From NCBI RefSeq assembly GCF_009932435.1, contig NZ_BJOU01000001.1:682001-746000 (forward strand): DNA of 64,000 bases, in the 5' to 3' direction. Each line of letters begins with the position of its first letter. Position 1 is the first letter of the stretch. Below, piece by piece: positions 38,829-48,415 of this stretch. The position numbers were made by a program, and so were the translations under genes. The DNA is from Gordonia crocea (GTDB lineage Bacteria > Actinomycetota > Actinomycetes > Mycobacteriales > Mycobacteriaceae). The notes under the pieces were generated by a model. It was not told the DNA's origin. It saw only the letters and a list, made by a program, of their open reading frames with translations, and did not search any database.

Positions 38829-39943
38829 CCATGGAGTCGCAGACCAGTAGCGCTGTCGCGCGCATGCGGGTGGGTGCAGTCCTCGTCGTCGTGACGGCGT
38901 TGGTCGTGGCGGGAGTCGGCCTCAGCTATCGCGTGATGGGTGGCGGTGCGACCCGTCACGTTTGCGTGGACCTTCCCGACGCGGTCGGCCTCTACAAGGG
39001 GAACGCGGTCAGTCTGATGGGTTTGACCGTCGGCCGCGTCGTCGCCATCGATCAGCGTGCCGGTGGCGTACGCGCCGATCTGGCCGTCGACGACGCCATT
39101 GAGTTGCCGGCCGACGTTGGCGCGGTGGTGATGGACGCGTCGATCGTGGCTGACAGGCGGGTCGAGTTTTCCAAGCCGTACGGCGGTGGACCCGTACTCG
39201 CAGCCGACGCGTGCATCCCGCAGAGCCGTACTCGGACACCGCGCGGGGTGACCCAGGCGTTCGCGGCGGTGGACGATTTTCTCAGCGATCTACTTGGCAA
39301 GGACGGCGCAGCGATCAGCAAACAGCGCACCGATGACATCGGTCGGTTGGTGGGCGTGGTCGACAAGAACCTCGCCGGCCGTGAGGGCGAGCTGCGGGCG
39401 TTGATGCGTGACGCGGTGACCGTCGCGGGTACCCCCAGCGAGACTGATGCCATTATCCGACGCCTCATCGACAACACCGACATCCTCGCGAGTCAGGCGA
39501 TGACCCGATGGCCAGACCTGTCCAACGTGGTGCGCACGGTGAACGATTCGGTATTGGCGTTCACCGGGTGGGCAGAGGAGTTCAGCGGAACGTTGGACTC
39601 GGCGGTCAGGTTCGTGCCGACGGTGGCCAACATCGTGCATCGAATCGGGCACCGCCTCGTGGCGATCATCGAAGTGCTCATGCCGATCGTCCAGGTACTG
39701 GCCCCGTTTGCGGCGATGATCGCGCAGTTCTTTGCCAAGATTCCGGGCTTGACCCGGCTGACCGACTATCTCTTCGACCCGGCAACCGGGGCATTCCGGA
39801 TCAGCTGGACGCCGCCCCGGGTTGCGATGGCGCCGGCGGATGTGGCCGCGTTGTGTGCGACGTTGGGCCGAGCAGGGCGCTGTGCCGCGGAGAATGCGGC
39901 ACGGTTCGGATTGATCCAGATGATCCTTGGAGGACGTCGATGA
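38822..39943 (+). CDS. mceD: MceD-type MCE-domain protein
   Basis: A protein of up to 373 residues with an anchor at about 17-38 (GAVLVVVTALVVAGVGLSY). The MCE domain contains DAVGLYKGNAVSLMGLTVGRV and ADRRVEFSKPYGGGP, and the C-terminal half is helical with several cysteines. The start may be GTG 38822, TTG 38825 (overlapping the mceC TGA) or ATG 38831. Confidence 0.86.
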   Translation: MLTMESQTSSAVARMRVGAVLVVVTALVVAGVGLSYRVMGGGATRHVCVDLPDAVGLYKGNAVSLMGLTVGRVVAIDQRAGGVRADLAVDDAIELPADVGAVVMDASIVADRRVEFSKPYGGGPVLAADACIPQSRTRTPRGVTQAFAAVDDFLSDLLGKDGAAISKQRTDDIGRLVGVVDKNLAGREGELRALMRDAVTVAGTPSETDAIIRRLIDNTDILASQAMTRWPDLSNVVRTVNDSVLAFTGWAEEFSGTLDSAVRFVPTVANIVHRIGHRLVAIIEVLMPIVQVLAPFAAMIAQFFAKIPGLTRLTDYLFDPATGAFRISWTPPRVAMAPADVAALCATLGRAGRCAAENAARFGLIQMILGGRR

Positions 39944-40932
39944 GCGCGGGTTGGCGGCGGGCAGTCCTCGCCGTGGTGGTCGCCGCCCTGGTTGCCGGGT
40001 GTGATTTAGGGGTGGTCCCCGGAGCGAATCGGGACGACACCTATCGGTTGAACATTGAGTTCTCGAGCGTGTTGAACATCCCGTCCGGTGCGAAGGTCCT
40101 CGTCGACGGCGTGCCGGTCGGACGGTTGGCAGGGGTGGCCCTCCGGCGGGACCGTGCGGTGGTGACTATCACCCTCGACCGGAAGCGGTTGCTGCCGGAC
40201 TCGACGAGGGCTGAGCTTCGCCAGATGACATTGCTCGGCGACTTGTACATCGCCTTAGTCCCGCCGTCGGGGGCCGACGGGCCGATGCTGCGTGACGGCG
40301 CCACCATCCCGATCACCCAGACCGAACCGCCGGCCAACGTGGAAACGACGCTGCTGAGCTTGAGCCAATTCATCAACGGAGGGCTTCTTGCGCGGGCGCA
40401 GGAGCTTGGCCGCAAAGCTAACGCGGCGCTGCCCGGTCCCGATGAACTGCGCCGACTCTCTGGCAGCGCGGCCCACCAGTTGTCGCAGCTCGGCGACTCC
40501 GTCGATCGGATGGACCGGCTGGTGCAGAACGGGTCGGCCATGGTCGGCTCGCTCGCGCGGAATCGAGCCACGGTGGAGCGCACGCTCACGATCGGGCCGG
40601 AGCGGTTTGCCGCGATCCAGCAGATGCTCTTGTCCATCATCGAGCTCATCGCCGATCTGCGGGTTCTCACCAAGCCGGGCGGTGATTTGCTCGCCGGACG
40701 GACTTATCCCGATCTGAAACGGATGCTTTCGCAGGCGAATCCCTGGTTGATGGAGATTGCGCGGGCCGATACATCGGTGCCGGAGAACCTGACTGCGTTG
40801 CGGGACCTTCTGGTCGCCAAGATTCAGCCGTTCCTCCTTGGCCGTGGCCAAGTGGATATCACGCGCATCGATGACACCAAAGGGCGGGCGACGAAGGTCG
40901 TCGACCTCCTCCAGGCGATTGGAGTGGTGTGA
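39940..40932 (+). CDS. mceE: MceE-type lipoprotein
   Basis: A 330-residue MCE-domain lipoprotein. The signal peptide ends in the lipobox LVAGC with Cys21 as the lipid-modified residue, as usual for MceE (Lpr) proteins. The MCE domain has SVLNIPSGAKVLVDGVPVGRLAGV and GDLYIALVPPSG. Its ATG overlaps the mceD stop, and its TGA overlaps the mceF GTG. Confidence 0.92.
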   Translation: MSAGWRRAVLAVVVAALVAGCDLGVVPGANRDDTYRLNIEFSSVLNIPSGAKVLVDGVPVGRLAGVALRRDRAVVTITLDRKRLLPDSTRAELRQMTLLGDLYIALVPPSGADGPMLRDGATIPITQTEPPANVETTLLSLSQFINGGLLARAQELGRKANAALPGPDELRRLSGSAAHQLSQLGDSVDRMDRLVQNGSAMVGSLARNRATVERTLTIGPERFAAIQQMLLSIIELIADLRVLTKPGGDLLAGRTYPDLKRMLSQANPWLMEIARADTSVPENLTALRDLLVAKIQPFLLGRGQVDITRIDDTKGRATKVVDLLQAIGVV

Positions 40933-41882
40933 GTAGCCGTCGGGGCCTCGTGGCCTGCGGGGTGTTGTTTCTCGTCTCGGTCGTGTCGGCGGTCTACCTC
41001 GCGCTGGGTGCGTTGGGAATCGACCCGCGTCAACGGACATACGACGTCACCGTCGAGATGGGACAGACCGCGGGGTTGATGGATGATTCGCCCACGACGA
41101 TGTACGGGATGGTCATTGGGCGGATCCGTGGGATCGAGGTTCATCGGGACGGGGTGCGCGCGCGCGTCGAGATCGACTCCAAGTACCGCGTTCCCGTGGA
41201 GTCGCAGGTGATCGTGAGCAACCTGTCGGCGGCTGGCGAGCAGTTCCTCGACTTCCGGCCGCAGTCATCGGCCGCGCCGTATCTGCGCGCCGGCGATCTG
41301 GTGCCGCGCAGCCGCATTCGCGAGACGGCGACAGTCGGCCAATTGATGTCCAAGATCGACCGGCTGGGCGAGATGCTCGACCCCGGGGCGATGAACCGGT
41401 TTGCCGAGCTGTTGGTGGGTGGCGTTCCTGACGAGGCGACGGTGCGGGGGTTGGCCGACATCGTCGGACTCATGGGTGCCACGGCCCGGGACAAAATCGG
41501 TCCGCTGCGGAGCTTGTTCCGTGTTGCACAGGAGCTCGATCGGCGGCTATCGGCGATGGATGCCGCCAGCGCGATCGCGCCGGTAGGAGATTCGATGCGT
41601 GACCTCACGCTCGCCATGCCCAAAGTGATGACTTCGCTCAACGGTTACGCGCTGATGTCGAAGCGCACCGACGCGTGGAATGGCAAGGTCGGTCCGTTCA
41701 TGGATCGCCTGCTCCGGCAGATCAACATCTTCGTCCCAGCACTGGGGCCCTTGGCTGCGGCGCTCGTCCCACTGACCGATCAGTTGCGGGGGATTCGGGT
41801 GAATGCCAACGCTTTCACCGATCTCTGGGGTCGCGCTTTCCCAGCGGGCGGCCCGATGCGTGTGCAGTTGCGGGTGAACTGA
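40929..41882 (+). CDS. mceF: MceF-type MCE-domain protein
   Basis: A 317-residue protein with an anchor at about 6-28, an MCE domain (GQTAGLMDDSPTTMYGMVIGRIRGI, and NLSAAGEQFLDFRPQ) and a helical C-terminal half. It completes the six-subunit MceA-F set. The GTG overlaps the mceE stop. Confidence 0.9.
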   Translation: MSSRRGLVACGVLFLVSVVSAVYLALGALGIDPRQRTYDVTVEMGQTAGLMDDSPTTMYGMVIGRIRGIEVHRDGVRARVEIDSKYRVPVESQVIVSNLSAAGEQFLDFRPQSSAAPYLRAGDLVPRSRIRETATVGQLMSKIDRLGEMLDPGAMNRFAELLVGGVPDEATVRGLADIVGLMGATARDKIGPLRSLFRVAQELDRRLSAMDAASAIAPVGDSMRDLTLAMPKVMTSLNGYALMSKRTDAWNGKVGPFMDRLLRQINIFVPALGPLAAALVPLTDQLRGIRVNANAFTDLWGRAFPAGGPMRVQLRVN

Positions 41883-41907
41883 CCGAACGAGGAACACGAG
41901 GTGAGGA

Positions 41908-42657
41908 ATGACTATGACGGCTGACGAGATGCCGGTTGGTGAGGACTCCGCCAGCGCCGAACCGACAAACGTCGACGCAGCGGTGAAGCCGGAGCGCAAA
42001 CCGCCCAAGGCGAAGAGTAAGGCGAAAGCGCAGAAGCTGCGCCTGGACTTGGCGGCGAGCAGGCGGCGGAACGGAGTTCTCGTCCGTGCCGTGGCGGTTC
42101 TTTGTGTGGTCTGCGCCGCGCTCGCGATAACTGTCGGTGTGCTCGCAGTGGGGAGGTCGAGCGCGGCCGGCGACCTTGCCGAGGTCAAGCAAGCCTCGGC
42201 GCAGAACCGAGAGAAGGTGGATGCCGCGAGGCGGACCGCCGAGGACTACGCGAAGCGGTCATTGACCATCGACTATCGGCAGGCGGCGAAGTACGTCGAC
42301 GGATTGCGACGTGGAACCACCGACGCATTCGCCAAGAACTTCAGCACCGAGCAGGGCGGTGCCGGGCTCCTCACGCAGGAGCTTCTGCAGCAGTTGCGGA
42401 TGGTCTCGGAGGGGACGGTCGCCTACACGCATTTCATCGGTGACGCAGACGCGCCGCCAGCGGACGGGCAGCCGTGGAACTTCGTCGTCGTAGCGACTCA
42501 GAGCGCAACGACGTCGCAGCAGCCGCAGCGGCAGACGAGTGCAGTGGTGTTACGGGTCGTCGTCGTCAAGGCCGACGGTGGGTGGAAGATCGCCGACTTC
42601 GCCCCGGACCCCAAGGTTTCCGGGGGCAACGGCACGACCGTTCCCGGCGCCCGCTAA
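41908..42657 (+). CDS. Mce-associated membrane protein (Mas)
   Basis: A 249-residue protein with a lysine-rich cytoplasmic N-terminus (residues 24-50), one span at about 60-82 (VLCVVCAALAITVGVLAV) and an extracytoplasmic domain of VirB8/SnoaL-like type with TIDYRQAAKYVDGLRRGTTDAFAKNF. Mas proteins stabilise or assist Mce complexes. It begins 25 bases after mceF and closes the operon; a new promoter starts 3 bases after its stop. Confidence 0.82.
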   Translation: MTMTADEMPVGEDSASAEPTNVDAAVKPERKPPKAKSKAKAQKLRLDLAASRRRNGVLVRAVAVLCVVCAALAITVGVLAVGRSSAAGDLAEVKQASAQNREKVDAARRTAEDYAKRSLTIDYRQAAKYVDGLRRGTTDAFAKNFSTEQGGAGLLTQELLQQLRMVSEGTVAYTHFIGDADAPPADGQPWNFVVVATQSATTSQQPQRQTSAVVLRVVVVKADGGWKIADFAPDPKVSGGNGTTVPGAR

Positions 42658-42660
42658 GTC

Positions 42661-42739
42661 TTGAAACTGACACATCAGTCCGCTAATCTTATGAACAAGG
42701 GTGAATCTGCGCCCCGTAAACCGAAACGACATGTCAGTC
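42661..42739 (+). promoter_or_regulatory. Promoter with TetR-type operator 2 (and a weaker second site)
   Basis: TTGAAA (42661-42666), a 17-base spacer and TAATCT (42684-42689) form a good promoter. The operator AACTGA-CACA-TCAGTC (42665-42680) fills the spacer. A weaker copy, AAACGA-CATG-TCAGTC, lies at 42724-42739 just before the ribosome site of the monooxygenase gene. Confidence 0.7.
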
Positions 42740-42762
42740 TTACTGATGGAGGGAGGCGACGC

Positions 42763-44343
42763 ATGACCGAACCAGATCATCTCGTCGCGATCATCGGAGC
42801 CGGTCCCGGAGGAATCTGTGCGTCGGTCCTGCTGCAAGAGAAGGGGATCAACGACTTCGTGATCGTGGACCAAGCGCACGACTTCGGTGGCAGCTGGCGC
42901 GATAACCACTATCCGGGTCTTGGGGTCGACGTCCCGGGCTTCACCTATCAGTATTCATTCGCGCGGAACCCCGAGTGGCGTCGGATGTTCCCGATGGGGA
43001 AGCAGGTTTGGGAGTACCACTGCACGGTCGCGCGCCGCTATGGGTTGTACGAACACGCCCGCTGGGGTACGCGGGTGGTGAAGGAGGAGTGGGATTCTGA
43101 TGCCGGCTACTGGCGGCTGCACGTCGCCGATGGATCGCAGATTACCGCCCGATTCGTCATCTCCGCCGTCGGCGCCTACATCCTGGCCAAGGAGGACCCG
43201 GGGATTGAGGGCTACCGTGATTTCGCTGGCAAGGTCCTGCGGCCCAACGATTGGGATCACGACTACGACCTGCGGGACAAGCGTGTGGCGGTTATCGGCA
43301 CCGGGGCCAGCTCAGTCCAGATCACCCCGTCGATAGCGCCGGATGTCCAGGCGCTGGAGGTCTTTCAGCGGACGGCGGTGTGGGCTCTGCCGAAGCCCGA
43401 CTTCGCACTTCCGAGGCCGGTCGGGAAGGCAATGGCCAGCTCGCCGGTCGGCGCCGGACTCGGTGGGATCGCCAATCTCGTGGTCGAAGGAGCACTGCGT
43501 TTGGTGTACCAGACGCCACGACCGCTGTTTCGCCTGGCCGCGCCGCTTTTCGACTCGATCAGCCGCGCGCTCTACCGCTCGTACCTCCGCGTCATCGTGC
43601 GCGACGCGGACACCCGGCGCCGCCTGATGCCCGACTATGGGCCGCTGGGCAAGCGTCCGACCCTGTCCAACCGCTTTCTCCAGGCTTTCAACCGGCGCAA
43701 CGTCTCACTCGTCGATACGCCGATTGAACGTATCGACGCCGAGGGCATTTGGACGACTGATGGTGTGCATCATCGGTTCGACGCGATCGTTCTGGCGACC
43801 GGATACCACCTGTTCTCCGACCCGGAAAGCTACGTCGAGGGCACGGTCGTCGGGCGCGATGGGTTCGACCTGGGGATCTTCTACAACGAGCAACGCCTGC
43901 AGGCGTACCAGTCAGTCTCGGTGCCCAAGCTGCCCAACCGCTGGATGTTGGTGGGTCCCTATTCGTGGATCGGGACCGGGTGGCATGAACTCGTGGAGAT
44001 CTCCTCGTCACACGCGGTGAACGTGATCGCCGCGGCAGTGGGCCGGGGGGAGGACGTGGTCGAGGTGTCGCAACAAGCCCACGACGAGTACCACGCGATG
44101 ATCCGGCGCAACGACGAGAACATCGACTACTACTTCAACACCGTGAACGCGGGCCTGCGGACCTACTACGTGAACTCCGCCGGCGATATGCCCTACATCA
44201 GGCCGACGAGCCTGTTCACTGCGCGCAAGCAGAGTCGCGACGTCGACCTGAGTGCGTACACCTTCCGCCGCGTGTCGGAGACCGAAACCGACCGCCCCCA
44301 GAAGCCCCGTCAACGTCGCCGTGCTGCCGCGGCAGGAAAGTAG
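42763..44343 (+). CDS. Flavin-containing monooxygenase, Baeyer-Villiger-like (1)
   Basis: A 526-residue class B flavoprotein monooxygenase. The FAD motif is VAIIGAGPGGICASVLLQ and the NADPH motif RVAVIGTGASSVQ. DFGGSWRDNHYPGLGVDVPG is the usual second FAD block. The Baeyer-Villiger fingerprint FxGxxxHxxxW reads FAGKVLRPNDWD from about residue 154, with Arg in place of His. The expected reaction is oxygen insertion next to a ketone to give an ester, using NADPH and O2; the substrate is unknown. The ATG at 42763 follows GGAGGGAGG. An SDR gene follows 9 bases later. Confidence 0.83.
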   Translation: MTEPDHLVAIIGAGPGGICASVLLQEKGINDFVIVDQAHDFGGSWRDNHYPGLGVDVPGFTYQYSFARNPEWRRMFPMGKQVWEYHCTVARRYGLYEHARWGTRVVKEEWDSDAGYWRLHVADGSQITARFVISAVGAYILAKEDPGIEGYRDFAGKVLRPNDWDHDYDLRDKRVAVIGTGASSVQITPSIAPDVQALEVFQRTAVWALPKPDFALPRPVGKAMASSPVGAGLGGIANLVVEGALRLVYQTPRPLFRLAAPLFDSISRALYRSYLRVIVRDADTRRRLMPDYGPLGKRPTLSNRFLQAFNRRNVSLVDTPIERIDAEGIWTTDGVHHRFDAIVLATGYHLFSDPESYVEGTVVGRDGFDLGIFYNEQRLQAYQSVSVPKLPNRWMLVGPYSWIGTGWHELVEISSSHAVNVIAAAVGRGEDVVEVSQQAHDEYHAMIRRNDENIDYYFNTVNAGLRTYYVNSAGDMPYIRPTSLFTARKQSRDVDLSAYTFRRVSETETDRPQKPRQRRRAAAAGK

Positions 44344-44352
44344 GCCACGGCC

Positions 44353-45225
44353 ATGAGATTCGCCAAGTTTCCGGTCAATGGTTCCGTCGCTTTGGTTACC
44401 GGCGGGGCCCGCGGGATCGGCTATGCCATCGCTGACCGACTCTCCCGCGCGGGGGCGCGTGTCGTGATCGCCGATCTCGATGAAGTCGACGCCAAGGAGG
44501 CTGCCCAGCGGCTCGGCCGCGGAGCGGTGGGCATCGGACTCGACGTGCGCAGCCGCGACCGCTATGAAGCTGTGGTCGACGAGATCGAGAGCTCGACCGG
44601 GCCGATCGACATCGTCGTCAACAACGCCGGCATCATGCCCGTGGGTCCCATCCTCGATGACGGGCCCGGTGTCGCTGCAGCGACCATGGACGTCAACTTT
44701 TGGGCCCACCACCATTCGTTCACGATCCTCGCGCCCCGGATGGTCGGCCGAGGGCGTGGGCACTTCATCAACGTCACCTCGGCGGCCGGTGCCATTCATT
44801 CGCCGGGGTTGGCGGTGTACGTCGCCAGTAAGCACGCGGCAACCGGCTTTGGCCGCAGTGCCCGCGAAGAGTTGCAGGGGACCGGAGTCACCGTGTCGGT
44901 GGTGATGCCATCGGCAGTGCGAACCGAACTCGTCGACGGGATTCCCTTCAAACGCTGGGAGCGTCTGGGGATCGTCTCGCCGACGATGGTCGCGCGGCGG
45001 GCGGTAGGCACCCTGCGGCGGCGCCCCGCCGTGGTCGGCGTCCCGACGGGTACCGTCCCGCTGCTCCGGCTCTATCACGTCGTACCCGAATGGGCCTGGC
45101 TGCTGGGACGTCGGCTCGTCGGAGCGGATCGGACCCTCGAACCCTATGACAAAGCGGCGCGTGCCGACTATGACGCTCGGATCGAGATCCAGACCATCGA
45201 AAGTGGGGCAGGGAAATGGCACTGA
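44353..45225 (+). CDS. Short-chain dehydrogenase/reductase (1)
   Basis: A 290-residue SDR. VTGGARGIGYAIADRL is the cofactor loop, ADLDEVD after beta-2 points to NAD(H) preference, NNAGIMP is the structural motif, and S in NVTSAAG with YVASKHA gives the catalytic Ser, Tyr and Lys. It probably interconverts an alcohol and a ketone. The last 10 bases overlap the next monooxygenase gene, so it is part of that operon. Confidence 0.88.
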   Translation: MRFAKFPVNGSVALVTGGARGIGYAIADRLSRAGARVVIADLDEVDAKEAAQRLGRGAVGIGLDVRSRDRYEAVVDEIESSTGPIDIVVNNAGIMPVGPILDDGPGVAAATMDVNFWAHHHSFTILAPRMVGRGRGHFINVTSAAGAIHSPGLAVYVASKHAATGFGRSAREELQGTGVTVSVVMPSAVRTELVDGIPFKRWERLGIVSPTMVARRAVGTLRRRPAVVGVPTGTVPLLRLYHVVPEWAWLLGRRLVGADRTLEPYDKAARADYDARIEIQTIESGAGKWH

Positions 45226-46796
45226 AGAAGTCGAAGCGGGTCCAGGCGCAAACCGCCCCCGGATGTGATCATCTGGCCATCATCGTCGGCGCCGGTTTCG
45301 GTGGCCTGGGCATGGCCATTGCTCTCAAGCGGCAGGGATTCGACGATTTCGTCGTCCTTGAACGGTCATCCGGGGTTGGGGGGACTTGGTATGCGAATAC
45401 CTATCCCGACGTCGCGGTCGATGTGCCGGGAATCGTGTACCAGTTCTCGTTCGCGAAGAATCCAGACTGGTCGCGCACCTTCCCCAAGGGGGCCGAAGTG
45501 CGTGCCTACATCGAAGATCTCGTCGAAGAATACGATCTGGACCGACATTTGCGACTCAACCACGACATGGTCTCGCGCGAGTGGGACGAGTCGGCGCAAC
45601 AGTGGAAGGTCGGTCTGGCCGACGGCCGGACCCTGACGGCGAAGTACGTGATCTCGGCGGTCGGCGCCTTCGTGGAGCCGCGGGTCCCCGACATCGCGGG
45701 ACTCGGCGACTTTGCGGGGAAGGTGATCCAGACGCAGGCCTGGGACCACGATTACGATCTGACGGGCAAGCGCGTCGCAGTGATCGGGACCGGTGCGACA
45801 TCGGTCCAGTTGGTTCCCGAACTGGCGGAACGCGCCGCCCACCTCGACGTGTACCAGCGCCGTGCCATCTGGGTCTTCGCGAAGCCCGACTTCGCCATCC
45901 CCAAAACGGTGCGGACGGCGTTTCGTTACCTACCGGTCCTGCAGAGCTTGATCCGGGGAGTGGTGGCGGCGGCCGTCGAGGTCGGGCTGGTCGGGATCAC
46001 GGTCTATGGCAAGCAAGTCGCACCGCTGACGCTGGTGCCCAACTGGGCCTGCCGCGCATTTCTCTTCACCCAAGTCCGGGATAAGGAACTGCGGCGGAAG
46101 CTGACCCCCTCCTATGGGTTCGGGTGTAAGCGTCCGAGTGTCTCCAACCGCTACTACAAGGCCTACACGAGGGCTAACGTCGATCTGGTCACCGACCCGA
46201 TCGAGCGGATCACCCCGGCCGGGGTCGCCACCGCTGTCGGCGTCGAGCGGCCCGTTGACGTGCTTGTGTTGGCCACGGGTTTCGAGATGAGTCAGAGCCC
46301 CGAGCCTTACCGCAGAAGGCCGGTGCGTGGGCGCGACGGCTTTGACCTTGCCGAGTTTTACGACAAGAACCGCGCGAAGGCCTACGAGGGGGTGTGTATG
46401 CCGGGATTGCCCAACCACTTCTTTGTGTTCGGCCCGTTCTCCTGGAGTGGTAGCAGTTGGCACGTCATGGTGGAGAACGCCATGCGGATCGCCACGCGGC
46501 TCATTTCCGAAACCGAGCGTCGCGGGGCATCGTCGGTGACGGTGACCGATGCGGCGAACGAGCGGTTCTTCGAATTTATCTCCGCGCGGGGGTCGGATAC
46601 GTTGATGCACGGTAAAGCGTGTATCAATGCGAACTCGTACTACATCGACAAACACGGGGATTTCGGTTTCCTCCGTCCGACGACGGCCTATCAATCGACG
46701 AAGGCCAGCAAGCGAATTCCCATGGAAGACTTTGACTTCCAGTACGGCCCGCGGGTCGAGAATGAACCCGCCGCCCAATTGGAGGTAGTCAAATGA
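45216..46796 (+). CDS. Flavin-containing monooxygenase, Baeyer-Villiger-like (2)
   Basis: A 526-residue relative of the enzyme at 42763. LAIIVGAGFGGLGMAIALK is the FAD motif, GVGGTWYANTYPDVAVDVPG the second block and RVAVIGTGATSVQLV the NADPH motif. The fingerprint reads FAGKVIQTQAWD, with Gln where His is expected. Two related monooxygenases in one operon suggest consecutive oxidations or different substrates. The gene overlaps the SDR before it and the small membrane protein after it. Confidence 0.83.
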   Translation: MALKKSKRVQAQTAPGCDHLAIIVGAGFGGLGMAIALKRQGFDDFVVLERSSGVGGTWYANTYPDVAVDVPGIVYQFSFAKNPDWSRTFPKGAEVRAYIEDLVEEYDLDRHLRLNHDMVSREWDESAQQWKVGLADGRTLTAKYVISAVGAFVEPRVPDIAGLGDFAGKVIQTQAWDHDYDLTGKRVAVIGTGATSVQLVPELAERAAHLDVYQRRAIWVFAKPDFAIPKTVRTAFRYLPVLQSLIRGVVAAAVEVGLVGITVYGKQVAPLTLVPNWACRAFLFTQVRDKELRRKLTPSYGFGCKRPSVSNRYYKAYTRANVDLVTDPIERITPAGVATAVGVERPVDVLVLATGFEMSQSPEPYRRRPVRGRDGFDLAEFYDKNRAKAYEGVCMPGLPNHFFVFGPFSWSGSSWHVMVENAMRIATRLISETERRGASSVTVTDAANERFFEFISARGSDTLMHGKACINANSYYIDKHGDFGFLRPTTAYQSTKASKRIPMEDFDFQYGPRVENEPAAQLEVVK

Positions 46797-47098
46797 CCCG
46801 CGTGCGTGCCGTCGGTGATGCCGTCATCACGGTGATCGGCTGGGTGTTGATCGTGTCGGGGTTGCTGCATTTCGCGGTACCGCGACCGTTCCGGGCGATT
46901 TCCAAGCCGCTGTTCGGCAAGAAGACCTCCACATACGTCAAGATCAACGGCGCATCGGAGGCGGCGATCGGGCTCGCGCTGACCACCAAGCAAACCCGGG
47001 TGGCCGGCCTCGCGGGTCTGGCGGCATACGGGGTGTACCTAGGCGATAGGATCGTCGCTTATGGATGGCGGCGCTTCGGCAACAGACGAGAGCGGTAG
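46793..47098 (+). CDS. Small hypothetical membrane protein
   Basis: A 101-residue protein with two or three hydrophobic segments (VITVIGWVLIVSGLLHFAV, a GASEAAIGLAL region, and AGLAGLAAYGVYLGDR). It might be DoxX-like, but the signature is too short to be sure. Its ATG overlaps the stop of the monooxygenase gene, so it belongs to the same operon. The TetR start at 47061 lies inside its last 38 bases. Confidence 0.6.
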   Translation: MTRVRAVGDAVITVIGWVLIVSGLLHFAVPRPFRAISKPLFGKKTSTYVKINGASEAAIGLALTTKQTRVAGLAGLAAYGVYLGDRIVAYGWRRFGNRRER

Positions 47099-47783
47099 CG
47101 CCTCGCACTCTCCGACTGCCGCACCGGCTCCGCGCAGGGGCCGACCGGTCTCGGTCGGACTCGCGGAGCGGCGCCGCGAAGAGCTGACGCGGGCGGCCTA
47201 TGAGGTATTCGTCGAGTATCCGTACGACGACGCCCCCGTCAGCGAGATCGCCCGCCGGGCGGGCGTGGGACAAGGGACCCTCTACCGATATGTCGACGGC
47301 AAGCGCGAACTCCTCGACCTGGTGGTCGACTGGTGTGTGGACCGCCTCATGGAGGCCATCGATCCAGAAATGGTTCTGGCGGCGGCGGAGGCCGACGATC
47401 CCAGCGCGCTGCAGGTCGTGGTCGACGATATCGGTCGACGGTTGTTCGATCTCATCGACGCCGAGCCCGGGTTGTTGCGCATTCTGACGGTGCAGGGCGG
47501 GGCCGTCGACCGCGAACTGCGCTACCGCATCACCGGTATCTACAACACGGTCGATTCGCTGATCGTGCGGGTCTTGACCACGGCGACCGAGAACGGCTGG
47601 ATGAATCTCGACAACCAGCGGGCTGAGCTCATCGCACGCATCCTTCCGTCGCTGGGCCTCCCCGGTCTGGTGTTGGCCTTGACCCCTTCGGAAGACCAGA
47701 TGGGAAAACGGGCGGAGTACGTCGGCGCCGCATCACAGATTGCCCGGCACGGGCTTCTCGGGGCGGGACGCGACGATGGCTAG
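47061..47783 (+). CDS. TetR-family regulator (a)
   Basis: A 240-residue TetR protein with a low-complexity N-terminal tail of about 25 residues and a helix-turn-helix at about 38-85 (APVSEIARRAGVGQGTLYRYVDGKRELLD). The start is uncertain because it overlaps the previous gene; a shorter form starting nearer the RRGRP segment is possible. It overlaps the next TetR gene by 8 bases. One of the pair is the obvious candidate to bind the RACTGA-N4-TCAGTY operators of this block. Confidence 0.8.
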   Translation: MDGGASATDESGSASHSPTAAPAPRRGRPVSVGLAERRREELTRAAYEVFVEYPYDDAPVSEIARRAGVGQGTLYRYVDGKRELLDLVVDWCVDRLMEAIDPEMVLAAAEADDPSALQVVVDDIGRRLFDLIDAEPGLLRILTVQGGAVDRELRYRITGIYNTVDSLIVRVLTTATENGWMNLDNQRAELIARILPSLGLPGLVLALTPSEDQMGKRAEYVGAASQIARHGLLGAGRDDG

Positions 47784-48396
47784 GGCATCCCGGCGCAATG
47801 AATTGCTGGACGCGGCCCTCGCCGAGTGGGCGAGCCGCGGCTACGCGGCCATCGGGGTCAAGGAAATCACCGCACGCGCCGAGGTGAGCCACGGCACCTT
47901 CTACAACTATTTCGAGAACCGCCGACAGATGCTCGACGTGCTCATCCAGAGGGAGATGGCCGACTATTTGGAGATCCTGTCCGCGTCGGCGCGCGACATC
48001 GCGCGCCCGGTGACCGATGATTCTCTTCATGCCGAGATTACCCGCGTCTCGTCGGAGATTCTGCGCCGCGCTCTGCGCGAGACAGACGATTTGGCCTTCA
48101 TTCTGCTCGACGTCGCAGGAATCGACGACGATGCCCTGCAGGGACAGATCGAACTGTTCCGCGATGCCGGGCGACGCGCTCAGACGATTCTGGCATCGGC
48201 TGTTGCCGATGGCGTGATCGACGAGTCGGTCAGTCTGGAGTTCGCCGGCCAGGCATGGATTTCGGCCATTCTCGGTCTGCTTGCGCCGGTAGTCGCCGAT
48301 GGCAGAGACCTGGGCGACATCGATTCGGTCGCACGAGTTCTTGCCGACGCGCTCCTGCATGGCGTTCCCGTCCCGGTTCCCGACGACGCTGCCTGA
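47776..48396 (+). CDS. TetR-family regulator (b)
   Basis: A 206-residue TetR protein with helix-turn-helix at about 25-50 (IGVKEITARAEVSHGTFYNYFENRRQMLD). The C-terminal half is the ligand-binding region. The ATG at 47776 overlaps the stop of regulator (a). Tandem TetR units next to an mce operon recall Mce3R of M. tuberculosis, a single protein with two TetR domains; here they are separate overlapping genes. It converges on the SRPBCC gene. Confidence 0.83.
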   Translation: MARASRRNELLDAALAEWASRGYAAIGVKEITARAEVSHGTFYNYFENRRQMLDVLIQREMADYLEILSASARDIARPVTDDSLHAEITRVSSEILRRALRETDDLAFILLDVAGIDDDALQGQIELFRDAGRRAQTILASAVADGVIDESVSLEFAGQAWISAILGLLAPVVADGRDLGDIDSVARVLADALLHGVPVPVPDDAA

Positions 48397-48415
48397 GGGC
48401 CGCGCCTCGACCGGG

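Noticed and set aside
42734..42746. TCAGT-CTT-ACTGA read as a fifth strong operator
   Set aside because: The half-sites face outwards compared with the other operators; the weaker AAACGA-CATG-TCAGTC alignment at 42724 is more consistent, and was recorded as a possible second site only.
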